Assembly (NCBI RefSeq): GCF_002005545.1
Contig: NZ_LBMT01000001.1
Location: 1,324,301-1,388,300 of the forward strand
Direction of reading: 5' to 3'
Origin: Streptococcus mitis
GTDB lineage: Bacteria > Bacillota > Bacilli > Lactobacillales > Streptococcaceae
Length of the DNA: 64,000 nucleotides
Below, piece by piece: positions 56,841 through 64,000 of this stretch (its first letter is position 1; every line of letters begins with the position of its first letter). The notes below the pieces were generated by a model. That model was not told the origin of the DNA. It searched no databases and saw only the letters and a list, made by a program, of their open reading frames with translations. The position numbers and the translations under genes were made by a program.

Positions 56841-57029
56841 AACAATCACTTGTTATATTCTCTTTCGTAGAGAAAGATTATTTCTAGGAAACTGATTTCC
56901 TAAACTTGAATAAGGTGTCATTCATCTCATTCAATCCAATTTGTCAATAAACTGCTAGAAAGCTTTTGTAGGTAAACTGCTAACCATAAAAGTCTTTACT
57001 AGCCTAGAAAAATAAAAGGAGTATCCAAT

Positions 57030-57455
57030 ATGTCTATTGTTATCGGTGCAGATGCTGCAGGTTTGAGATTGAAAGAAGTTGTGAAAGACTTCTTGGAAAA
57101 AGAAAACTTCCACGTTGTGGATGTTACAGCTGAAGGTCAAGACTTTGTTGATGTGACTCTTGCTGTTGCTGCAGAAGTAAACAAAGAAGAACAAAACCTT
57201 GGTATCGTGATTGATGCTTATGGTGCTGGTCCTTTCATGGTTGCAACAAAAATCAAAGGAATGGTTGCTGCAGAAGTTTCTGACGAACGTTCAGCTTATA
57301 TGACTCGTGGCCACAACAACTCACGTATGATCACTATGGGTGCACAACTTGTTGGTGATGAATTGGCTAAAAACATTGCTAAAGGATTTGTTAACGGTAA
57401 ATACGACGGTGGACGTCACCAGATTCGTGTTGATATGTTGAACAAAATGTGCTAA
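57030..57455 (+). CDS. lacA: Galactose-6-phosphate isomerase subunit LacA
   Basis: With LacB forms the isomerase that turns galactose 6-phosphate into tagatose 6-phosphate. 141 residues, RpiB/LacA-LacB fold: [21 protein letters not shown] and the end [14 protein letters not shown] are typical. The catalytic Cys of RpiB is absent from the DAYGAGPFM loop, as usual in LacA; LacB supplies it. RBS AAAGGAG. Confidence 0.96.
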   Translation: MSIVIGADAAGLRLKEVVKDFLEKENFHVVDVTAEGQDFVDVTLAVAAEVNKEEQNLGIVIDAYGAGPFMVATKIKGMVAAEVSDERSAYMTRGHNNSRMITMGAQLVGDELAKNIAKGFVNGKYDGGRHQIRVDMLNKMC

Positions 57456-57485
57456 TTAGATTACAGTAAGAAAGGTAAGTTAAAA

Positions 57486-58001
57486 ATGAGAATTGCAATT
57501 GGATGTGATCACATCGTAACAGATGAAAAAATGGCGGTTTCAGAATTTTTGAAATCAAAAGGATATGAAGTCATTGACTTTGGTACATATGACCATACAC
57601 GTACTCACTACCCAATCTTTGGTAAAAAAGTTGGTGAAGCTGTAACTAGCGGTCAAGCTGATCTTGGAGTATGTATCTGTGGTACTGGTGTTGGTATCAA
57701 CAACGCTGTAAATAAAGTTCCAGGTGTCCGTTCTGCCTTGGTTCGTGATATGACAACAGCCCTTTATGCTAAAGAACAATTGAATGCCAATGTTATCGGT
57801 TTTGGTGGTAAGATTACTGGTGAATTGCTCATGTGTGACATCATCGAAGCTTTCATCCATGCTGAATATAAACCATCTGAAGAAAACAAGAAATTGATTG
57901 CGAAAATTGAACACGTTGAAAGTCACAATGCTCAACAAACAGACGCAAACTTCTTCACTGAATTCCTTGAAAAATGGGATCGAGGAGAATACCACGACTA
58001 A
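57486..58001 (+). CDS. lacB: Galactose-6-phosphate isomerase subunit LacB
   Basis: Catalytic partner of LacA, 171 residues. [20 protein letters not shown] start, and the phosphate/active-site loop [18 protein letters not shown] with the conserved Cys. 30 bp after lacA, 10 bp before lacC, in one operon. Confidence 0.96.
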   Translation: MRIAIGCDHIVTDEKMAVSEFLKSKGYEVIDFGTYDHTRTHYPIFGKKVGEAVTSGQADLGVCICGTGVGINNAVNKVPGVRSALVRDMTTALYAKEQLNANVIGFGGKITGELLMCDIIEAFIHAEYKPSEENKKLIAKIEHVESHNAQQTDANFFTEFLEKWDRGEYHD

Positions 58002-58011
58002 GAGGTGACCT

Positions 58012-58941
58012 ATGATTTTAACAGTCACAATGAACCCATCCATTGATATTTCCTATCCCTTGGATGAGTTAAAGATTGATACTGTCAATCGTGTGGTGGA
58101 TGTAACCAAAACGGCTGGTGGTAAGGGCCTCAATGTTACCCGAGTGCTTTCAGAATTTGGAGATTCTGTTCTTGCTACTGGTTTAGTTGGTGGTAAACTT
58201 GGTGAGTTTTTGGTTGAACATATCGATGATCAAGTAAAGAAAGATTTCTTCTCAATTCAGGGAGAAACTCGTAACTGTATCGCTATTCTTCACGGAGATA
58301 ACCAAACAGAAGTTCTTGAAAAAGGTCCTGAAGTATTGGAACAGGAAGGTCAAGACTTTTTGGAACATTTCAAAAAACTCTTGGAGTCAGTTGAAGTAGT
58401 AGCTATCTCAGGTAGTCTGCCAGCTGGACTTCCAGTTGATTACTATGCGAGCTTGGTAGAACTTGCTAACCAAGCTGGCAAGCCTGTTGTTTTGGACTGC
58501 TCTGGTAGAGCACTTCAGGCGGTTCTTGAATCACCACATAAACCAACAGTCATCAAACCAAATAATGAGGAATTGTCTCAGCTTCTTGGAAGAGAAGTTT
58601 CTGAGGATTTGGATGAATTAAAAGAAGTCCTTCAAGAACCTTTGTTTGCAGGTATTGAATGGATTATCGTTTCACTTGGTGCCAACGGTGCTTTTGCCAA
58701 ACATGGTGACACTTTCTACAAGGTAGATATTCCTAGCATTCAGGTAGTCAACCCTGTTGGATCTGGAGATTCTACAGTTGCTGGAATTTCTTCAGGTTTA
58801 CTTCATAAAGAATCGGATGCAGAATTACTCATCAAGGCAAATGTCCTTGGTATGCTCAATGCTCAAGAAAAAATGACCGGTCATGTCAACATGGCCAACT
58901 ATCAAGCTCTATATGATCAATTAATAGTAAAAGAGGTATAA
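58012..58941 (+). CDS. lacC: Tagatose-6-phosphate kinase
   Basis: Phosphorylates tagatose 6-phosphate to tagatose 1,6-bisphosphate with ATP. 309 residues, PfkB family: [34 protein letters not shown], and [16 protein letters not shown] with catalytic Asp near residue 254. RBS AAGAGGTGA. It is a paralogue of FruK (20317); operon context defines the substrate. One base separates it from lacD. Confidence 0.96.
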   Translation: MILTVTMNPSIDISYPLDELKIDTVNRVVDVTKTAGGKGLNVTRVLSEFGDSVLATGLVGGKLGEFLVEHIDDQVKKDFFSIQGETRNCIAILHGDNQTEVLEKGPEVLEQEGQDFLEHFKKLLESVEVVAISGSLPAGLPVDYYASLVELANQAGKPVVLDCSGRALQAVLESPHKPTVIKPNNEELSQLLGREVSEDLDELKEVLQEPLFAGIEWIIVSLGANGAFAKHGDTFYKVDIPSIQVVNPVGSGDSTVAGISSGLLHKESDAELLIKANVLGMLNAQEKMTGHVNMANYQALYDQLIVKEV

Positions 58942-58942
58942 A

Positions 58943-59923
58943 ATGGCTTTAACAGAACAAAAACGTGCACGCTTAGAAAAACTTTCTGATGAAAATGGTA
59001 TCATCTCAGCTCTTGCTTTTGACCAACGTGGTGCTTTGAAACGCCTCATGGCTCAACACCAAACAGAAGAACCAACTGTTGCTCAAATGGAAGAACTGAA
59101 AGTCTTGGTTGCAGATGAATTGACCAAATACGCTTCATCTATGCTTCTTGACCCTGAATATGGACTTCCAGCGACTAAAGCTCTTGATGAAAAAGCTGGT
59201 CTTCTCCTTGCTTATGAAAAAACAGGTTATGACACAACAAGCACAAAACGCTTGCCAGACTGCTTGGATGTTTGGTCTGCAAAACGTATTAAAGAAGAAG
59301 GTGCAGATGCAGTTAAATTCTTGCTTTACTATGATGTAGATAGCTCAGACGAACTCAACCAAGAAAAACAAGCTTACATCGAACGTATCGGTTCTGAATG
59401 TGTGGCTGAAGATATCCCATTCTTCCTTGAAATCCTTGCTTACGATGAAAAAATTGCGGACGCCGGTTCAGTAGAATACGCGAAAGTAAAACCACACAAA
59501 GTTATCGGTGCTATGAAAGTCTTCTCAGACCCACGCTTTAACATTGATGTCTTGAAAGTAGAAGTTCCTGTTAACATTAAATATGTTGAAGGCTTTGCTG
59601 AGGGTGAAGTGGTTTACACACGTGAAGAAGCAGCAGCCTTCTTCAAAGCACAAGATGAAGCAACTAACTTGCCATACATCTACTTGAGTGCTGGTGTATC
59701 AGCTAAACTCTTCCAAGATACTCTTGTATTTGCTCATGAATCAGGTGCAAACTTCAATGGAGTTCTTTGTGGCCGTGCTACATGGGCTGGATCAGTTGAA
59801 GCTTACATCAAAGATGGTGAAGCAGCAGCTCGCGAATGGCTTCGTACAACTGGTTTTGAAAACATTGACGAACTCAACAAAGTTCTTCAAACAACAGCAA
59901 CTTCATGGAAAGAACGCGTGTAA
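58943..59923 (+). CDS. lacD: Tagatose-1,6-bisphosphate aldolase
   Basis: Class I Schiff-base aldolase that splits tagatose 1,6-bisphosphate into dihydroxyacetone phosphate and glyceraldehyde 3-phosphate. 326 residues. [14 protein letters not shown] near residue 25, [12 protein letters not shown] with one active-site Lys, and the Schiff-base Lys in [23 protein letters not shown] binds phosphate. Last gene of lacABCD. In pyogenic streptococci a LacD paralogue also regulates genes; nothing suggests that here. Confidence 0.96.
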   Translation: MALTEQKRARLEKLSDENGIISALAFDQRGALKRLMAQHQTEEPTVAQMEELKVLVADELTKYASSMLLDPEYGLPATKALDEKAGLLLAYEKTGYDTTSTKRLPDCLDVWSAKRIKEEGADAVKFLLYYDVDSSDELNQEKQAYIERIGSECVAEDIPFFLEILAYDEKIADAGSVEYAKVKPHKVIGAMKVFSDPRFNIDVLKVEVPVNIKYVEGFAEGEVVYTREEAAAFFKAQDEATNLPYIYLSAGVSAKLFQDTLVFAHESGANFNGVLCGRATWAGSVEAYIKDGEAAAREWLRTTGFENIDELNKVLQTTATSWKERV

Positions 59924-59976
59924 GCAAGTCCTCCTAGGTTAGGAACATGAATCTAAAAAAATTTTAAAAAAGTTGT

Positions 59977-60014
59977 ATGTAAAGGTTTACAAAACGACTT
60001 ACTTGTGCTATACT
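59977..60014 (+). promoter_or_regulatory. lacT promoter with overlapping cre-like palindrome
   Basis: TTTACA (59986-59991), 17-bp spacer, TATACT (60009-60014). ATGTAAAGGTTTACA (59977-59991) matches the cre consensus at 14 of 15 and contains the -35. Confidence 0.65.
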
Positions 60015-60034
60015 TAAATCACAAGTTAATACAA

Positions 60035-60119
60035 GGTGAGTGTTACTAAGTAATATTAGGCATGATCACAGGTGAATTAGAAATCGGATGATTTTCTAGT
60101 TCATTTGTGGTCATTTTTT
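60035..60119 (+). promoter_or_regulatory. LacT antiterminator target (RAT) and overlapping terminator
   Basis: GTGAGTGTTACTAAGTAATA then TTAGGCAT (60036-60063) resembles ribonucleic antiterminator sequences bound by BglG-type proteins. Its 3' end overlaps the terminator stem ATGATCACAGGTGAA (60062-60076) pairing with TTCATTTGTGGTCAT (60100-60114) before T6. Binding of LacT to the RAT would block the terminator and permit lacTFEG expression. Confidence 0.78.
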
Positions 60120-60156
60120 GTACTCATATACCTTTAAGATTTAAAAGGAGGTTGAC

Positions 60157-60993
60157 ATGTATCGAATTCTAAATCCAATAAATCACAATGTTTCGCTTGT
60201 CAGAAATGATAAAGGAGAAGAGGTGATTGTGATTGGTAAGGGGATTGCATTTGGAAAGAAGAAGGGAGACTTGATTGCTGAACATCAGGTTGAGAAAATC
60301 TTTCGGATGAAGACTGAAGAGTCAAGAGAAAACTTTATGGCTCTTCTCAAAGATGTTCCGCTTGATTTTATAACAGTGACTTATGAAATCATTGATAAGC
60401 TATCAAAGAAATATCATTATCCGATTCAAGAGTATCTCTACGTAACCTTGACAGATCATATTTATTGTTCTTACCAAGCTCTAGCACAAGGAAGGTACAA
60501 GGATAGTAATCTGCCAGATATTTCCACTAAGTATCCTGTCGCTTTTCAAATCGCAAATGAAGCATTTGAAATTTACCGTCAGAAGCTAGCAGATCATTTT
60601 CCTGAGGACGAAATTATTCGGATTGCTTATCACTTCATTAACGCCGAAGGCGAGAATGAAGTGGAAGTGGTTGAGTCGATTGATAAGAGGAAAGAAATTC
60701 TCAGGAATGTTGAAGAAGTTTTAACGGACTATGCAATTCAACGAACTAAAGAGAATAACCATTTCTATGATCGTTTTATGATTCATTTGAATTATTTCTT
60801 GGATTATTTAGACAGATCTAGAGATGATAACCAATCACTTCTGGATATGGAAGAACATATTAAACTATCCTATCCAAAAGCCTTCGAGATTGGTTCCAAG
60901 ATCTATGATGTGATTACGCAACATACGGGTCTTGATTTGTATAAAAGTGAACGAGTTTATCTAGTTCTACATATCCAACGTTTATTGTCATAA
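60157..60993 (+). CDS. lacT: BglG-family transcriptional antiterminator LacT
   Basis: RNA-binding antiterminator of 278 residues. CAT RNA-binding domain at 1-55 (MYRILNPINHNVSLVRNDKG, IGKGIAFGKKKGD), then PRD1 (about 70-170) and PRD2 (about 175-278), with conserved His residues in DHIYCSYQA, AYHFINAEGE, and LVLHIQRL that the PTS phosphorylates to report lactose and carbon status. RBS AAAGGAGG. Its target lies just upstream, so the gene controls its own operon lacTFEG. Confidence 0.95.
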   Translation: MYRILNPINHNVSLVRNDKGEEVIVIGKGIAFGKKKGDLIAEHQVEKIFRMKTEESRENFMALLKDVPLDFITVTYEIIDKLSKKYHYPIQEYLYVTLTDHIYCSYQALAQGRYKDSNLPDISTKYPVAFQIANEAFEIYRQKLADHFPEDEIIRIAYHFINAEGENEVEVVESIDKRKEILRNVEEVLTDYAIQRTKENNHFYDRFMIHLNYFLDYLDRSRDDNQSLLDMEEHIKLSYPKAFEIGSKIYDVITQHTGLDLYKSERVYLVLHIQRLLS

Positions 60994-61028
60994 AAATGTA
61001 ATTAAAAATACATAAGGAGAATTCTATC

Positions 61029-61346
61029 ATGAATAGAGAAGAAGTAACATTGTTAGGTTTTGAAATCGTAGCCTATGCTGGCGACGCTCGTTCAAAACTC
61101 TTGGAAGCCTTGAAGGCTGCTGAAGCTGGTGATTTTGAAAAAGCGGACGATCTGGTAGAGGAAGCTGGTAGCTGTATTGCAGAGGCTCACCACGCGCAAA
61201 CAAGTCTATTGACTAAGGAAGCTTCTGGTGAGGACTTAGCGTATAGTGTGACCATGATGCATGGCCAAGACCACTTGATGACAACTGTCTTGTTAAAAGA
61301 TTTGATGCACCATTTAATTGAACTGTACAAGAGAGGAGTTAAATAA
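61029..61346 (+). CDS. lacF: PTS lactose-specific IIA component
   Basis: Trimeric helical phosphocarrier of 105 residues. Phospho-His78 in MMHGQDHLM and the trimer-core Asp (GQD) are present. [20 protein letters not shown] is the family N terminus. The stop and the lacE start share a base (TAATG), so they are coupled. RBS AAGGAG. Confidence 0.97.
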   Translation: MNREEVTLLGFEIVAYAGDARSKLLEALKAAEAGDFEKADDLVEEAGSCIAEAHHAQTSLLTKEASGEDLAYSVTMMHGQDHLMTTVLLKDLMHHLIELYKRGVK

Positions 61347-63037
61347 TGAATAAACTAATTGCATTTATCGAGAAAGGAAAACCTTTCTTTGAGAAATTAT
61401 CTCGTAATATCTATCTTCGTGCTATTCGGGATGGATTTATCGCAGGTATGCCTGTTATTCTCTTCTCAAGTATCTTTATCTTAATCGCCTTTGTACCAAA
61501 CTCATGGGGCTTCCAATGGTCTGATGAAGTAGTGGCTCTATTGATGAAACCTTATAGCTATTCAATGGGTATTCTCGCACTTTTGCTAGCTGGTACGACT
61601 GCTAAATCATTAACAGACTCTGTTAACCGTAGCATGGAAAAAACCAACCAAATCAACTATATGTCAACTCTATTAGCTGCTATTGTTGGATTATTGATGT
61701 TGGCAGCTGATCCAATTGAAGGTGGCTTTGCAACAGGATTCCTAGGAACAAAAGGTTTGCTTTCAGCCTTCCTTGCTGCCTTTGTTACTGTAGCAATCTA
61801 TAAGGTTTGTGTTAAGAACAACGTCACTATTCGTATGCCTGACGAAGTTCCACCAAATATCTCACAAGTCTTTAAAGATGTGATTCCATTCACTCTATCA
61901 GTGGTTTCTCTTTATGCTCTTGATTTACTAGCTCGTCATTTTGTTGGTGCAAGCGTAGCTGAATCAATCGGTAAATTCTTTGCTCCATTATTCTCTGCAG
62001 CTGATGGTTACCTAGGTATTACCATTATCTTTGGTGCCTTTGCCTTCTTCTGGTTTGTTGGTATCCATGGTCCATCTATCGTTGAACCAGCTATCGCAGC
62101 TATTACCTATGCCAATGCCGAAGTCAACTTGAACCTTCTCCAACAAGGTATGCACGCTGACAAGATTCTTACTTCTGGTACACAAATGTTTATCGTTACC
62201 ATGGGTGGTACTGGTGCGACACTGGTTGTTCCATTCATGTTCATGTGGTTAACAAAATCAAAACGTAACCGTGCAATCGGACGTGCTTCAGTAGTTCCAA
62301 CTTTCTTTGGTGTAAATGAACCAATCTTGTTTGGTGCACCGCTTGTATTGAACCCAATCTTCTTTATCCCATTCATCTTTGCACCAATTGCAAACGTTTG
62401 GATCTTTAAGTTCTTTATCGAAACACTTGGCATGAACTCATTTACCGCCAACCTTCCATGGGTTACTCCTGGACCTTTGGGGATTGTCCTTGGTACAAAC
62501 TTCCAGTTCTTATCATTCGCTCTTGCTGCTCTTCTAATCGTGGTTGACGTAGTCATTTACTATCCATTCCTTAAGGTCTATGATGAACAAATTCTTGAAG
62601 AAGAACGTTCAGGTAAATCTAATGATGAATTGAAAGAAAAAGTTGCTGCAAACTTCAACACTGCAAAAGCAGATGCTATTCTTGAAAAAGCGGGTGTCGA
62701 TGCAGCTCAAAATACAATCACTGAAGAAACAAATGTCCTCGTTCTCTGTGCTGGTGGAGGTACAAGTGGTCTCCTTGCAAATGCTTTGAATAAGGCAGCT
62801 GCAGAGTACAATGTTCCTGTGAAAGCAGCAGCAGGTGGTTATGGTGCTCACCGTGAAATGTTGCCAGAGTTTGATCTAGTTATCCTTGCACCTCAAGTTG
62901 CTTCAAACTTTGAAGACATGAAAGCAGAAACTGATAAACTTGGTATTAAACTTGCGAAAACAGAAGGCGCTCAATACATCAAATTAACTCGTGATGGAAA
63001 AGGTGCTCTTGCATTCGTACAAGCTCAATTCGATTAA
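61346..63037 (+). CDS. lacE: PTS lactose-specific IICB component
   Basis: Imports lactose and phosphorylates it to lactose 6-phosphate. 563 residues: IIC membrane domain (about 1-440; [20 protein letters not shown] is a substrate-site signature), linker, then IIB (about 455-563) with phospho-Cys468 in [12 protein letters not shown]. The last four codons (QFD and stop region) form the beginning of the first of three 124-bp repeats that fill the gap to lacG. Confidence 0.97.
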   Translation: MNKLIAFIEKGKPFFEKLSRNIYLRAIRDGFIAGMPVILFSSIFILIAFVPNSWGFQWSDEVVALLMKPYSYSMGILALLLAGTTAKSLTDSVNRSMEKTNQINYMSTLLAAIVGLLMLAADPIEGGFATGFLGTKGLLSAFLAAFVTVAIYKVCVKNNVTIRMPDEVPPNISQVFKDVIPFTLSVVSLYALDLLARHFVGASVAESIGKFFAPLFSAADGYLGITIIFGAFAFFWFVGIHGPSIVEPAIAAITYANAEVNLNLLQQGMHADKILTSGTQMFIVTMGGTGATLVVPFMFMWLTKSKRNRAIGRASVVPTFFGVNEPILFGAPLVLNPIFFIPFIFAPIANVWIFKFFIETLGMNSFTANLPWVTPGPLGIVLGTNFQFLSFALAALLIVVDVVIYYPFLKVYDEQILEEERSGKSNDELKEKVAANFNTAKADAILEKAGVDAAQNTITEETNVLVLCAGGGTSGLLANALNKAAAEYNVPVKAAAGGYGAHREMLPEFDLVILAPQVASNFEDMKAETDKLGIKLAKTEGAQYIKLTRDGKGALAFVQAQFD

Positions 63038-63397
63038 CGATAGGGACTGTGAAACAGTCTCCTCTCGTTACGGAAATCGCTATGGCGAATTTCCTAATCG
63101 CCTTGTTAATTCGTCGGTAAAAAGATATCGTTTTTACCTCCTCATGTCACAATTCGATTAATAATAGGGACTCTGAAATAGTCTCCTATCGTTACGGAAA
63201 TCGCTATGGCGAATTTCCTAATCGCCTTGTTAATTCGTCGGTAAAAAGATATCGTTTTTACCTCCTCATGTCACAATTCGATTAATAATAGGGACTGTGA
63301 AACAGTCTCCTCTCGTTACGGAAATCGCTATGGCGAATTTCATAATCGCTTTGTTAATTCGTCGGTAAAAAGATATTGTTTTTACCCCCTCATGTCA
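63026..63397 (+). repeat. Three tandem 124-bp units between lacE and lacG
   Basis: Units start at 63026, 63150 and 63274, each opening with CAATTCGATTAA (the end of lacE in the first copy); a fourth partial start is at 63398. Each unit holds three hairpins: GACTGT-gaa-ACAGTC, GGAAAT/ATTTCC around GGCGA, and GGTAAAAA-gatatc-GTTTTTACC type. Units are nearly identical (few substitutions, no indels). The gap from 63398 to 63499 contains only the lacG RBS region. Confidence 0.92.
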
Positions 63398-63490
63398 CAA
63401 TTTGGTGACTTGGTACAAGAAGTGAGATGGAGAAGGATGGCTCACTGACTCCTCTCCTCTCACTTTTACTTTATTTAAATCAAGAAATAG

Positions 63491-64000
<510 letters not shown>

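Noticed and set aside
63026..63397. CRISPR array
   Set aside because: The three 124-bp units are contiguous, with no unique spacers between repeats and no cas genes nearby.

Overview
The window is a low-GC chromosomal segment of a mitis-group Streptococcus (S. mitis / S. oralis / S. infantis type, close to S. pneumoniae). Evidence: many proteins match, from memory, pneumococcal proteins almost residue for residue (Ffh, DnaE, PfkA, Pyk, Ldh, GyrA, SrtA, SpoIIIE); a BOX element with the mitis-group A-B-B-C structure is present; promoters are mostly of the extended -10 type (TGnTATAAT). The order of gene blocks differs from what I recall of the pneumococcal chromosome, so this is probably not S. 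pneumoniae itself. None of this was checked against a database.

Layout. 1-9.6 kb: cell-wall amidase (cut by the window edge), a truncated EfeO-type lipoprotein, then a housekeeping run (L31, pApA phosphodiesterase, flavodoxin, chorismate mutase, two fluoride channels, L19 with a structured leader, tRNA-Arg, HAD and HD hydrolases, YlxM-Ffh). 9.6-16.1 kb: fossil of uraA, then a cytosolic flavin redox operon (apbE and two FMN reductases, one with a duplicated tail carrying ApbE-type flavinylation motifs), divergent from nox, followed by pdxST. 16.1-19.4 kb: accessory patch with BOX, an IS200-type insertion plus the fossil end of a second copy, and mntH behind a triplicated palindrome. 19.5-25.6 kb: fructose operon fruRKA and spoIIIE. 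26-36.3 kb: argR/pepX, dnaE, pfkA-pyk, an integrase fossil with a RUP-like MITE, and ldh. 36.5-53.1 kb: gyrA-srtA, a formate/nitrite channel, a sulfhydrylase, a DUF2130 protein, truB, udk, the xseAB-ispA-tlyA-argR-recN-phosphatase run, and lepA. 53.2-64 kb: a galactose/lactose locus (gatABC-lacX, lacABCD, lacTFE-lacG), with lacG cut by the window end.

How it fits together. The lac locus imports galactose (gat-type PTS) and lactose (LacFE), and converts them through lacG and the tagatose-6-phosphate pathway (lacABCD) to triose phosphates that enter glycolysis (pfkA, pyk, ldh elsewhere in the window). Carbon control is visible: candidate cre sites matching WTGNAANCGNWNNCW in 14 or 15 of 15 positions sit on the promoters of apbE, nox, fruR, gatA and lacT, four of them overlapping the -35 or spacer. 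Paired inverted repeats suggest that one LacR-type repressor controls gatABC and lacABCD, while lacTFEG has a LacT antiterminator target.

Most notable items: the apbE / tailed FMN reductase operon, the three exact 124-bp tandem units between lacE and lacG, the triplicated operator before mntH, three genes that appear to be transcribed as leaderless mRNAs, and several gene fossils at block junctions.
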